Made by a program: the position numbers and the translations under genes | Notes under the pieces: model-generated | Databases searched by the model: none | What the model saw: the letters and a program-made list of their open reading frames with translations, nothing else | Told to the model about the DNA's origin: nothing | Assembly: GCA_041853585.1 (NCBI GenBank) | Contig: JBGZSM010000067.1 | Span: forward strand, 1-24,049 | Length of the DNA stretch: 24,049 bases | Direction: 5' to 3' | Source of the DNA: JAUNKE01 sp041853585 | GTDB lineage: Bacteria > Bacillota > Clostridia > Peptostreptococcales > Filifactoraceae | In this document: one piece after another, positions 1 through 8,560 of the stretch | Numbering within the stretch: position 1 is the stretch's first letter | Layout: every line of letters begins with the position of its first letter

Positions 1-85
1 GAATTTATACAATTTCATCAGAAGGAATTTTTCATTTCAACAGCAATTTTTATTGAAGCGTAATAAATTTATTCATTTACAGGAG

Positions 86-103
86 GGTCAACAAGCGTTG
101 ACC
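86..103. repeat. Perfect 7-bp inverted repeat upstream of the betaine importer
   Basis: GGTCAAC and GTTGACC flank a 4-base loop (AAGC). The repeat starts on the last base of an AGGAGG sequence (81-86). A TTG codon at 98 inside the right arm opens a 17-codon frame ending at 149-151, so a leader peptide is conceivable but weak. The hairpin is followed by ATTTTATAT, so it may instead be the terminator of a gene left of the window or an operator for the importer. The rest of 1-190 is AT-rich and shows no gene. I could not place a convincing promoter here. Confidence 0.45.
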
Positions 104-190
104 ATTTTATATATCATCCGTTTGTTGTATCCGCTCAATTTGGTAAAGTAAATTTATTTTAACTTTGAAATCATAACAAGGAGAATTATT

Positions 191-2035
191 ATGAAGCGAG
201 TACTGTTGTTTCTGAGCATCGCTCTCTATATAATTTGGGGTTGTTATACTGAATCATATGCTGAAAAAAGAAGCATTGTCATCGGTGAAGGGGATTGGGA
301 CAGCAATGCGTTCCACAACCAAGTGATAAGCTATATTATCCGGCATGGCTATGGAGAAGAGACCGAAATTGTATTAGCGGATACTTCCGTTTTAATTACC
401 AGTTTTAAGAGTAAGGATATCGACCTTTCCGTTGAAATGTGGTCGGACAATATCCCGACCTATGAGGAAGATATTAAAAAGAATTATTATAAAGAGCTCT
501 CTGTAAATTATGATGATAATCACCAGGGACTTTATATACCTACTTATCTTGTCGAGGGCAATGACGCTCCCGCAAAAGATTTAAAGAGTGTAAAAGACTT
601 GACAAAATATGTGCATCTTTTTCCCGACCCGGAAGATTCTTCCAAAGGAATTATTTTCGGCGGCCCGCAAGGTTGGAAAGCAACCGAGTTTTTGCATAAC
701 AAAATGAAGGTTTACGGTTTGGATAAATATTATAATTTCAAACCGATTGATTCCAGCGCTACCTTGTCCGCTACGCTTACTTCCGCATATGAGAAAAAAG
801 AACCCTGGGTGGGATATAATTGGGAGCCGACTTGGATTATGGGTTTGTACGATATGACCTTGCTGCAGGATGAAAAATATTCCGAAGAGAATTGGAATAA
901 AGGCATCGGCTCTTTCCCGCAAGTGAAAGTTACGGTGGTCGCAACGCCAAGCTTTCTCGAAGAATTTCCTGAAATCGCGGATTTTTTATCGAAATATAAA
1001 ACCTCTTCCGCCCTTACCAGCGAGGCTCTTGCTTATATGCAAGAAAATGAAGTCGAAGCGGATGTCGCCGCCAAGTGGTTTTTAAAAGAACATCCGGAGC
1101 TTCTTAAAAAATGGTTGCCGTCGGATGTTGCTGAAAAAATTCAAAGCGAGTTGAACGAAAACGAAAGCCAATCGGATAATTCTTTTATCAACTTTCCAAA
1201 AAGCCTTCGCTTTGAAGTAAGTCATTTCATTGATGATATCGTGGATTGGCTTGTAATAAACTTCGGAAACTTCTTCAAAAATGTCCAGAAAGTCATCTTG
1301 GCAATTTTTGATGCGATTTATCATGTCATTCGTATCGTTCCTTGGTGGCTGATGATTATTATATTGTTCTTAATCAGCTACAAATTGTATCATCTGAAAA
1401 TGGCATTGGGTCTATCCGCTATGCTGTTTTCCATCGGACTGTTCGGACTTTGGGAGATGATGCTCTATACAATAACCATCGTGATAATCTCGGTGATGGT
1501 TTCGATTATTTTAGGATTGCCTCTTGGTATATTGATGACCAAATCCTCTCTATGCCAAAGAATCATGAAACCTTTGCTGGACGGAATGCAAACTATGCCA
1601 AGCTTTGTTTATCTGATACCGGCGGTCATGTTTTTTGGCTTCGGTAAAGTACCCGCGGTCATTGCCACGACAATTTATGCATTACCTCCGCTGATTCGTC
1701 TGACTTATTTGGGTATCAATACGATCAACAAAGAGGTTGTGGAAGCGGGATTGGCCTTTGGCTCAACTTCTATGCAGATGCTTCAAAAAATTGAATTACC
1801 GCAAGCACTCTCTTCTATTATGACGGGAATTAATCAAACAACGATGATGGCAATGTCAATGGTTGTCATCTCCTCGATGATTGGTGCCGAAGGAATCGGA
1901 AACGAAGTGCTGATATCCATTCGCCGATTAAAAATCGGTAACGGATTTCAAGCCGGCATGGCCATCGTCTTTTTGGCAATAATTCTGGACAGAGTTCTAC
2001 AAGGATTTGCTAAGGCGTTGGAAGAAAAGGAGTGA
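191..2035 (+). CDS. opuABC: Glycine betaine/proline ABC importer, substrate-binding protein fused to permease
   Basis: This 614-residue protein combines the extracytoplasmic binding domain and the membrane permease of an OpuA/ProU-type importer. Residues 1-24 form a signal or anchor segment. Residues 27-310 form a periplasmic-binding-type domain with spaced tryptophans (W36 in GDWD, W84, W162 in PQGWK, W211, W215) of the sort that cage the quaternary ammonium in this family. Residues about 345-614 hold several membrane segments. The permease EAA loop starts at E518 (EAGLAFGS) and is followed by GINQTTMMAMSMVV, highly typical of ProW/OpuAB. The ATG has AAGGAG at 178-183. It is followed after 4 bases by its ATPase. 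The order binding domain then permease is the reverse of the well-known Lactococcus OpuABC. Betaine is the likely substrate because a betaine reductase is nearby, but choline, carnitine or proline betaine cannot be excluded. Confidence 0.9.
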   Translation: MKRVLLFLSIALYIIWGCYTESYAEKRSIVIGEGDWDSNAFHNQVISYIIRHGYGEETEIVLADTSVLITSFKSKDIDLSVEMWSDNIPTYEEDIKKNYYKELSVNYDDNHQGLYIPTYLVEGNDAPAKDLKSVKDLTKYVHLFPDPEDSSKGIIFGGPQGWKATEFLHNKMKVYGLDKYYNFKPIDSSATLSATLTSAYEKKEPWVGYNWEPTWIMGLYDMTLLQDEKYSEENWNKGIGSFPQVKVTVVATPSFLEEFPEIADFLSKYKTSSALTSEALAYMQENEVEADVAAKWFLKEHPELLKKWLPSDVAEKIQSELNENESQSDNSFINFPKSLRFEVSHFIDDIVDWLVINFGNFFKNVQKVILAIFDAIYHVIRIVPWWLMIIILFLISYKLYHLKMALGLSAMLFSIGLFGLWEMMLYTITIVIISVMVSIILGLPLGILMTKSSLCQRIMKPLLDGMQTMPSFVYLIPAVMFFGFGKVPAVIATTIYALPPLIRLTYLGINTINKEVVEAGLAFGSTSMQMLQKIELPQALSSIMTGINQTTMMAMSMVVISSMIGAEGIGNEVLISIRRLKIGNGFQAGMAIVFLAIILDRVLQGFAKALEEKE

Positions 2036-2039
2036 TTGT

Positions 2040-3263
2040 ATGTCTAAGAAAAAAATAACATATAAAGAGCAATTCAGCACCCCGGATTCCCTGCGAAAGA
2101 AAATTGAAATTAAAGATTTGGTTCTGATATTTGGGGACGAAAAAAACAAAAAACAGGCACTTGAATTGCTCCGACAAGGAAATGATATTCATGAAGTGCG
2201 GGAAAAAACCGGTTGTGCCGTAGGTGTAAATCATGTCAGTTTGGATATTTATGACGGCGAAATGTTTGTCATCGTCGGCCTGTCCGGAAGTGGAAAATCT
2301 TCACTGATTCGATGCATCAATCGTTTGAACGAAGCTACGACCGGAGAAATTTTGATTGACGGAGAAAATATTTGCGATTATGACAGAAAATCGCTGCAAG
2401 AGCTTCGGCGCAAAAAAGTGGCTATGGTTTTTCAAAACTTTGGCTTGCTGAGCCATCGAAATGTCTTAAAGAATGTTGAATACGGATTGGAGGTTCAAGG
2501 CAAGGCGAAGGACTTTATCAAAGAAAAAGCCGAAAAAGCGATTGAGCTCGTCGGTTTGAAAGGATGGGAAAAATACTATCCGCGACAGTTGAGCGGCGGG
2601 ATGAAACAGCGCGTCGGAATTGCTCGGGCGCTGGCGAACGACCCGGAAATACTGCTCATGGACGAGCCGTTCAGTGCATTGGACCCTTTGATACGCCGCG
2701 ATATGCAAACCGAATTGTTGAATATCGAGGATTATGTCGATAAGACCATCGTGTTTATCACTCACGACATGAATGAAGCATTCAAGGTCGGCGACCGTAT
2801 CGCTTTGCTCAAAGACGGCGAGTTGGTTCAAATCGGAGCGCCTTCCGACTTTTTCAAAAATCCAGCGAATGACTATGTTCGACAATTTATTGAGGATGTG
2901 GACAAGTCTCGTGTGTTAAGAGCAAAATCGGTGATGAGAAAACCGATTGTGTTGGCGAATTTAGGAGAAAATCGGCGGGATGTAATCAGCAAACTGAAAA
3001 ACAACAACCGAGACTTTTGTTTCGTTGTGGATGATACCAAGCGCTTGCTGGGCTATGTAATGCTTCAACGATTGGAAAACAGCAAAAACAAGAGCATTGA
3101 TGATTTGATTGAAGATAAACATGAGACGATTAATCGAAATGCATTTTTGCATGAGGTATGGTCCAAACTGGATGAATCGGATGTGGATGTCGCCGTCATC
3201 GACAAGACCAATCGGTTGCGCGGCGTAATCAGTTACGAGGTCGCCGTGAGCGCCATCAAATAA
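2040..3263 (+). CDS. opuAA: Glycine betaine ABC importer ATPase with CBS domains
   Basis: This 407-residue cytoplasmic ATPase powers the preceding fused importer. It shows Walker A GLSGSGKS (80-87), Q-loop Q132 (MVFQNFGLL), signature LSGGMKQ (184-190), Walker B ILLMDEP (204-210) and switch H242 (ITHDM). An N-terminal extension of about 60 residues before the nucleotide-binding core (including HEVREKTG) is typical of ProV/OpuAA. Residues about 295-407 form a pair of CBS-like modules (VMRKPIVL, later VDVAVIDKTNRLRGVIS), which in OpuA proteins sense ionic strength or cyclic nucleotides. I chose the ATG at 2040 rather than the in-frame ATG at 2007 because AAGGAG (2027-2032) lies 7 bases before it and the gene then follows the upstream stop by 4 bases. 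The two genes are one operon ending at the terminator at 3353. Confidence 0.93.
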   Translation: MSKKKITYKEQFSTPDSLRKKIEIKDLVLIFGDEKNKKQALELLRQGNDIHEVREKTGCAVGVNHVSLDIYDGEMFVIVGLSGSGKSSLIRCINRLNEATTGEILIDGENICDYDRKSLQELRRKKVAMVFQNFGLLSHRNVLKNVEYGLEVQGKAKDFIKEKAEKAIELVGLKGWEKYYPRQLSGGMKQRVGIARALANDPEILLMDEPFSALDPLIRRDMQTELLNIEDYVDKTIVFITHDMNEAFKVGDRIALLKDGELVQIGAPSDFFKNPANDYVRQFIEDVDKSRVLRAKSVMRKPIVLANLGENRRDVISKLKNNNRDFCFVVDDTKRLLGYVMLQRLENSKNKSIDDLIEDKHETINRNAFLHEVWSKLDESDVDVAVIDKTNRLRGVISYEVAVSAIK

Positions 3264-3352
3264 AAACCAATTATGATTTTTGTTTCGAACTCACAAAACA
3301 TCTCGTTTTTTGATCTCATTGCGACTGAATTGAAATAAAATCAAACATTTGA

Positions 3353-3384
3353 GAACTCGGCAGGTTTGTCGAGTTCTTTTCTTG
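3353..3384 (+). terminator. Rho-independent terminator of the betaine importer operon
   Basis: GAACTCGGCA and TGTCGAGTTC form a 10-bp stem (one G-U pair) with a GGTT tetraloop, followed directly by TTTTCTTGT. It sits 90 bases after the ATPase stop. The rest of the 3264-3714 gap is AT-rich with no further gene; its right end holds the promoter of the FMN-binding protein. Confidence 0.85.
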
Positions 3385-3645
3385 TCTCATTCATTTTATT
3401 GGAGTAAGCGAGGCTAACTTTTTTTATAGGATCATAAACAATTTCTACTTTCTTATACCGATTTACAAATGAGAATCAACCATTTCTTCTTTAATCGTGA
3501 TTTTCTTTTAAATTTACTCGATTTTATCAAGGGTTTCATGCTACCGTTTCAAAACCAAAAGAAATGCTCCTTATTACAAATTTCCATTTTAAAAATATAG
3601 TTTTAATCTACAGAATAAATTTTTATTCTCATTTTTCCAATAATG

Positions 3646-3674
3646 TTGATTTTTATCCATAAAAATGTTATTCT
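3646..3674 (+). promoter_or_regulatory. Sigma-A-type promoter of the FMN-binding protein gene
   Basis: TTGATT (3646-3651) and TATTCT (3669-3674) are separated by 17 bases, about 40 bases before the start codon. The -10 box matches the consensus at four of six positions. A ribosome binding site AGGAGAG follows at 3704-3710. Confidence 0.5.
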
Positions 3675-3714
3675 TAAGATGGTAAAAATCTTATTTGATT
3701 GATAGGAGAGTATT

Positions 3715-5175
3715 ATGAAAAGATACAAAGGTGTAGTTTGTTTAGCAGTAGCCACTCTTATGTTAAGTTCATCCATTCCGGCTTCGGCTTTGGGTCCGAT
3801 GATCCCACGAAGATATCCTAGTACTCCAAAGCAAGAACAAAAGCAGGACAAAAAACAGGAAACTCCGAAAATGGAAACAAAAAAAGCCTTGAGCGACGGT
3901 CGTTTCCCGGGATTTTCAGAAGACTTTAAGATTCTTGACAAGGAAGAGAATAAACGCCAAGGCAGCATGACCGTCGTTGCAATTAAAGACGGAAAAGTTG
4001 AGAGCATGCGCGTTCGTTACTTGAAAGGAACTCAATTGAAAAAAGAGGAATACCCGCAATACTTAAAAGAATACGAGCAAATGATTGTTGAAAAAGGTGT
4101 GGATCAAGTCGGCGAGCTCAAAGGTCATGAGGAAGAAGGACGAATTGTAGTCGCTCTTGTAAAAGATGCGCTTGAGCGTTCCAAAGGATATGCCGACGAA
4201 ACTCAGTCCGGCTATACCAAAGGAACTTTGAAAGATGGAACTTATCTTGGAAAACACAATGGTTTTTATCCAAACGAATCCATTCTTGTAAAAGTCAATG
4301 TGAAAAACAACGCGATTGAAAATATTGAGATTCTAAACCGCGCGGATGACAAATATGTTTATGAAGAAAAATACATGGGAAGCGGAAACTTTGCAAAAAG
4401 CTTCATCGGAAAACAAGACGCGAATGTCGATGTTGTAACCGGTGCAACATTTACAAGCAAAGGTGTGAAGCATGCGGTTGAAAACGCATTGCAACAAGCA
4501 CAGGGACTGTCTGATAATCGATTCCCGGGATTCTCCAACTTTATGCACATGGAGAAATCTCCAATTAAAGACGGTAAGAGAGATATGGAGCGTAAAGGTA
4601 CTTTCTTGATGTTGGATGTTAAAGAGGGAAAAATCGATTCCGTCAGCGTTCGTAATGTGGACAGTAAAGCAATCGACCGTAAAAATTATACGGAAGAAAC
4701 AAAATATATCGAAACACTACAAAACCAAATTAAAGAAAAAGGACTTGCCGGCGTTGAATTGGTAAAAGGAAAAGAGAAAGAAAGCGAAATGATTCTTCTT
4801 GCTCTTGCCGATGCAATGACTCGTAGCGCAAATTTCAACAAAGAGTTCAAAATGAATCTTGATAGTACAAAACCGTTAAAAGACGGCACATACAATGGTG
4901 CACACCACGGTTTCTATACAAGCGAAAAATTTGAAGTAAAAGTTACTGTTAAAAATGGTGCGATTGAAAGTATGGAAGTTGTAAAAGATGCAGATGACAA
5001 CTTCATTCGAGTGGATCGTGATGAAACAAGAGACACCGCGAAGAGATTCAAGAAAATGCTCGAAAACTATAAAGGTAAAAAAGATGCCAATGTCGATGTG
5101 ACTTCCGGAGCAACATTCAGCAGCAAAGGAATTCAAAAAGCCGTAGAGGAAGCATTGAAAAAAGCTCAACAATAA
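3715..5175 (+). CDS. Exported protein with two FMN-binding domains (internal duplication)
   Basis: The product is 486 residues. Residues 1-26 are a signal peptide (SSIPASA then LGP), so it acts outside the membrane. Residues 30-57 are a Lys/Gln-rich linker. The rest is two tandem copies of a unit of about 205 residues (60-263 and 265-484). Each copy begins with a RFPGF segment (63-67, 269-273), continues with a beta/alpha segment, and ends in an FMN_bind-type domain starting LKDGTY (172, 388). The domains carry the flavinylation-type motifs VTGATFTS (241-248) and TSGATFSS (463-470), whose threonine is the usual covalent FMN site added by ApbE. No cysteine-based or haem motif is visible, so the role is probably extracellular flavin-based electron transfer; the partner is unknown. 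It is a single-gene unit with its own promoter and terminator. The RFPGF segments may be degenerate FMN domains lacking the attachment motif. Confidence 0.85.
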   Translation: MKRYKGVVCLAVATLMLSSSIPASALGPMIPRRYPSTPKQEQKQDKKQETPKMETKKALSDGRFPGFSEDFKILDKEENKRQGSMTVVAIKDGKVESMRVRYLKGTQLKKEEYPQYLKEYEQMIVEKGVDQVGELKGHEEEGRIVVALVKDALERSKGYADETQSGYTKGTLKDGTYLGKHNGFYPNESILVKVNVKNNAIENIEILNRADDKYVYEEKYMGSGNFAKSFIGKQDANVDVVTGATFTSKGVKHAVENALQQAQGLSDNRFPGFSNFMHMEKSPIKDGKRDMERKGTFLMLDVKEGKIDSVSVRNVDSKAIDRKNYTEETKYIETLQNQIKEKGLAGVELVKGKEKESEMILLALADAMTRSANFNKEFKMNLDSTKPLKDGTYNGAHHGFYTSEKFEVKVTVKNGAIESMEVVKDADDNFIRVDRDETRDTAKRFKKMLENYKGKKDANVDVTSGATFSSKGIQKAVEEALKKAQQ

Positions 5176-5204
5176 GTATGCTTTATTGATTCATAAGATT
5201 TCAG

Positions 5205-5238
5205 AATCAGCATTTCCATCCGGGAATGCTGATTTTTT
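5205..5238 (+). terminator. Rho-independent terminator of the FMN-binding protein gene
   Basis: AATCAGCATT and AATGCTGATT make a perfect 10-bp stem, extendable by three inner pairs (one G-U), closed by a 4-base loop and followed by TTTT. It begins 30 bases after the stop codon. Confidence 0.9.
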
Positions 5239-5294
5239 GTATGCATCGTTCTATATAAAATCAGATAAGCAAATTCAAAAATGAAATTTTAGTG

Positions 5295-5330
5295 ATTTTG
5301 ACTAGGTTACATGGTTTTGAAAGTCAAAAT
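5295..5330. repeat. 9-bp inverted repeat in the convergent intergenic region
   Basis: ATTTTGACT (5295-5303) and AGTCAAAAT (5322-5330) flank an 18-base AT-rich spacer. No T-tract follows in either direction, so it is not an evident terminator. The surrounding 5239-5487 stretch has no supportable gene; a 29-codon frame at 5358-5447 lacks a ribosome binding site. Confidence 0.35.
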
Positions 5331-5479
5331 GCAGTTAAATCCTTTCGGTAAAATTCTATGAGCCCACAACAAAAAGAGGATTCTGAGAGTATGACTGATA
5401 GTTCTCAGCAATCTCCAAAAAGTCCTCCATCGCTCAAATTATTTTAATCCAAACAAGCAGTTTTGATTCTGAGCGGAAC

Positions 5480-5532
5480 ATATAAAAAGGGGCTGTTTCA
5501 GAACGAAAAAATCTCATTCTGCAACGACCCCT
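5480..5532 (-). terminator. Terminator of the grdI-grdH-carrier unit
   Basis: Read on the - strand, AGGGG..GTT.CAGAA pairs with TTCTG.AAC..CCCCT across 5488-5532 with small internal mismatches, and CCCC is followed by TTTTTATATG. It lies 64 bases past the carrier stop codon. The GGGGCTGTTTCAGAA sequence resembles terminator-like intergenic repeats seen in many Firmicutes, so it could also be a dispersed element. Confidence 0.7.
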
Positions 5533-5595
5533 CGATTATATTTGCAAAGCAGCAAATTAACGGATTAAAGTTCTTCCGCAACTCTATCTTTCATC

Positions 5596-7095
5596 TTATT
5601 TTTTATCATCAAATTTCTCATGTTTAAGACCGACTGCCAAGGAGTACATGCCCCAAACCATAATAATGGAGAATGGGAAGGCTGCAACAATGGATATAGT
5701 CTGCAGCATTTTTAATCCGGATTGCCCATCCCCGGTTAACATCAATGCTAAAGCAAGCAATGCCAAAAGCACTCCCCAAACTACTTTTTTGAGGGTACTC
5801 GGATTCAAACTTCCTTCTTCACTCAGCATTCCCAACACAAAGGTTGCCGAGTCTGCTGAAGTAACAAAGAATGTACACAGTAAAAGTACCACAATTAACG
5901 AAATAGCCGAGCCGAACGGATAATGCTGCAGCACTACGAACAATGCCGTAGATGTTGATTTAATTGCCTCTTGTGCAACATCGAGACCTTGGTTTATTCC
6001 TAAAGTTCCAAATACACCAAACCACAAGAAAGATGCCAGCGCCGGAACAAGCAGAACGCCTGTTACAAATTCTTTAATCGTTCTTCCCTTGGAGATACGC
6101 GCAATAAAGATTGCGGAGAATGGTGCCCAGGCAATCCACCATGCCCAGTAGAATACGGTCCAACCACCATACCATCCGGCATCCTTAAACGCTCCAATTG
6201 CCAATGTGTTTTGCGCAAAGTTTTGGAAATATTCTCCGATAGATTCAACGATTACATTGAGTATCAATAAACTAGGCCCCACGATAAATACGGATAAGAT
6301 AACCACACCGGAGATCCCCACATTTAGATTGGATAGAAATTTGATTCCCTTATCCAAGCCGGTAACTGCCGAAGTCATAAACAAAACCGTTACAATCACT
6401 ACAATGATAATAAGGCTGAGTTTATTCTCAGGAATCCCAAAAATGAAATTAAGTCCCGAGTTGATCTGATATGCACCCAATCCCAAAGAAGTCGCTACCC
6501 CTGCAAGTGTTGCGAAAATAGCAAGCACATCGATGGTTATTCCGATAGGTCCTTTTACTCGCTTCTCCCCAAGCACCGGAATAAAGACGGAGCTGATAAG
6601 ACCCGGTTTATTTTTTCTAAACTGCATATATGCAAGTGCCAAAGCAAGAACGGAATAATTCGCCCAAGGATGAAGTCCCCAATGCAGGAATGATTTGTTC
6701 ATTGCAAATTGAGCAGCTTCCGGTGAGCCCGGTGTTGCTCCCAGAGGTGCCACAAAAAAGTTCAGCGGCTCTGCCACTCCCCAAAACACCAAACCGATGC
6801 CCATTCCCGCAGAAAAGAGCATCGCAAACCAAGAGATATTGCTATATTCCGGTCTGGAATCATCCGGTCCCAATCGCATATTTTTGTATTTACTGAAGAA
6901 TCCGATCCATATAACAAATATTACAAAGGATGTCATTGCAAGAGAATAGAACCAGCCGAAGTTGGTAACAAACAACTTGAATAATTTATCTCCTAATGCT
7001 TTGAAAGATTCAGGAGCAAGCAACCCCCACCCAACAACAGCCAGCGAAATAAAGAGTGCGATGACAAAGGTTTTATTTATTTTTTTCGCCTCCAT
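5596..7095 (-). CDS. BCCT-family glycine betaine transporter
   Basis: This 499-residue, roughly 12-helix carrier belongs to the betaine/carnitine/choline transporter family. The unwound-helix motif GMGIG (97-101, in SAGMGIGLVFWGVAEP) is the form found in sodium-coupled betaine carriers. FLHWGLHPWANY (137-147) and FYWAWWIAW (315-323) provide the aromatic substrate cage (W319, W320, W323). The C-terminus is short and lacks the long charged tail that senses osmotic stress in BetP, which fits a catabolic rather than osmotic role (inference). I chose the ATG at 7093-7095, preceded by AAAGGAAAG; an in-frame ATG at 7135-7137 has no ribosome binding site. It lies 152 bases downstream of grdH on the same strand with no obvious terminator between, so it is probably co-transcribed with the betaine reductase genes and supplies their substrate. 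Confidence 0.9.
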   Translation of the reverse strand: MEAKKINKTFVIALFISLAVVGWGLLAPESFKALGDKLFKLFVTNFGWFYSLAMTSFVIFVIWIGFFSKYKNMRLGPDDSRPEYSNISWFAMLFSAGMGIGLVFWGVAEPLNFFVAPLGATPGSPEAAQFAMNKSFLHWGLHPWANYSVLALALAYMQFRKNKPGLISSVFIPVLGEKRVKGPIGITIDVLAIFATLAGVATSLGLGAYQINSGLNFIFGIPENKLSLIIIVVIVTVLFMTSAVTGLDKGIKFLSNLNVGISGVVILSVFIVGPSLLILNVIVESIGEYFQNFAQNTLAIGAFKDAGWYGGWTVFYWAWWIAWAPFSAIFIARISKGRTIKEFVTGVLLVPALASFLWFGVFGTLGINQGLDVAQEAIKSTSTALFVVLQHYPFGSAISLIVVLLLCTFFVTSADSATFVLGMLSEEGSLNPSTLKKVVWGVLLALLALALMLTGDGQSGLKMLQTISIVAAFPFSIIMVWGMYSLAVGLKHEKFDDKK

Positions 7096-7212
7096 AAGCT
7101 TTCCTTTCAGTTTTATTTCAAATAAATTTTCTACCATTCGGGATGTGAAAAGATGTAATGTATTTTTGTTGTATGTCGCTCTTAGAAATTGTTTTCACAA
7201 CCCATTTTTTAT

Positions 7213-7238
7213 ATGGAGAGCAACAAGTTGCTCTCCAT
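7213..7238 (-). repeat. Strong hairpin between grdH and the betaine carrier gene
   Basis: ATGGAGAGCAA and TTGCTCTCCAT form a perfect 11-bp stem with a CAAG/CTTG loop, 10 bases after the grdH stop. On the - strand it is followed by ATATAAAAAATGG, not a T-tract, and on the + strand by TACAAATC, so it is not a canonical terminator either way. It may be a processing or stability element, or an operator. Confidence 0.7.
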
Positions 7239-7247
7239 TACAAATCA

Positions 7248-8552
7248 CTAAGGTTTAAATACCGTTTGATCCTTTACATCCGTAGCAAGAGCTTCAATCG
7301 CAAGTTTCGTTCTTGTATCTCTTAATAGCACTTGCTCTTCAACCGGTGTATTCGGGTCTCCAAGCGGATATGGGATAGAAATTGTAGGTACAATTCTATT
7401 TGCTCCAACCGATAGCGAAACCGGTACGATGTTACACATGTGAACTACCGGAATACCTGCTCTTTCGATTTCTTTAACCATCGTTGCCCCGCAACGAGTA
7501 CAGGTACCTCAGGTCGAAACCATCAATACGCCGTCCACTTTATCTTCCTGTAACAATACCAAAATTTCTTTCGCCATTCTGGATGCTTCCGCCTGTGTTG
7601 TTCCGGTTCCTACCGTTGTGTAGAAATAAGGATGCAATGAGCCGTAAACTCCTTGCTCCAACAAACGCTTCATGGAGTCAACCGGCATGATGACATTCGG
7701 ATCCGCATTTGCAGCAGCCGGGTCAAATCCCGCATGAATGGTTTTGAACTCGCCACCTTTGAGCGTCGGCATATTGGAGATATCATATTTCCCCCAACGA
7801 GTAGCGGATGCGGATTGAATCTTATCCGGATTATCCACCGGAACAATTCCGCCTGTATTCATAATCGCAATTCGCGCTCCTTTGATGTCCTTGATAGCAG
7901 GCGCTACCGGCACCATATCTTTTTCCGGAATCGGAAGCTCGGTTTGGTATTCTTCGCCTTTCAACTTTTTGATTAACATTTCAACACCACGCTCCGCTGC
8001 CGATTTCATTCCTTCAGGCCAAACCTGATTTCTGATTCCGCGACCGTAGTATCCTTCTTCCGCTGCCGAAAGTAATCTCTCGTTATTCAATATTTTATTT
8101 CCGTATTTTGCCATCGCTCCCGCATCATTTTTCATAGCAGCAGCAGATTTTCCGCCTTTGAAAATGATAATGTCATTTCTGAACATTTGCACGCCCGGAT
8201 TTTCTTCATTCATCGAAGTGATTACCGGTACGCCGAATTTTTCTTGAACCGCTTTGCAAATGGTTCCCGCTGCAAAACCATATCGTCCCGCATTAAAAGT
8301 CGGTCCTGCAAAAAAGATGTCAAAATCAATTTTCTCAAGCATTCCAAGGATGATTTCTTTTGCTTCTTCTTCTCGAGATCCCATAAAGTTATCGCCACAG
8401 ATAATGGTATGGGTAACTTCCGCATCGGACATTTGGTTGATGGCAAGTCCCGGTCCTACTGCACCTTCTTTGATGATAGGTTCCTGATCCGCCTGGTCCT
8501 CGCCGCCAATTCCTGCAAAAAATTGATTGATATATAAAACTGCTTTTTTCAT
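7248..8552 (-). CDS. grdH: Betaine reductase component B, selenocysteine subunit
   Basis: This is the selenoprotein subunit of the substrate-specific component B of a glycine/sarcosine/betaine reductase. Component B takes up the amine and passes an acetyl-level carbon to the GrdA selenoprotein. The frame is 434 residues if the in-frame UGA at 7509-7511 (residue 348) is read as selenocysteine. The surrounding motif VSTUGTCTRCGATM is the UxxCxxC centre of the GrdB/GrdF/GrdH family, and the protein after the UGA continues with conserved family sequence to the TAG at 7248-7250. A SECIS-like hairpin lies just after the UGA. The ribosome binding site TAGGAGGAAAT overlaps the grdI stop, so the two subunits are tightly coupled. 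GrdH (betaine) is preferred over GrdF (sarcosine) because the partner looks like GrdI and two betaine transporters flank it; sequence alone does not settle the substrate. Standard gene callers will split or truncate it at the UGA. Confidence 0.92.
7482..7511 (-). promoter_or_regulatory. Selenocysteine UGA with SECIS-like hairpin
   Basis: On the coding (-) strand the TGA occupies 7511-7509. After 12 bases a perfect 6-bp stem CGTTGC/GCAACG closes a GGG loop (7496-7482). Bacterial SECIS elements lie immediately 3' of the UGA inside the coding region and expose G residues in a small apical loop for SelB. Distance and loop fit that pattern; binding is inferred. Confidence 0.75.
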
Positions 8553-8560
8553 ATTTCCTC

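Noticed and set aside
5358..5447. 29-codon + strand frame between the FMN protein and the carrier
   Set aside because: No ribosome binding site, low-complexity Ser/Gln/Pro content, no recognisable family.
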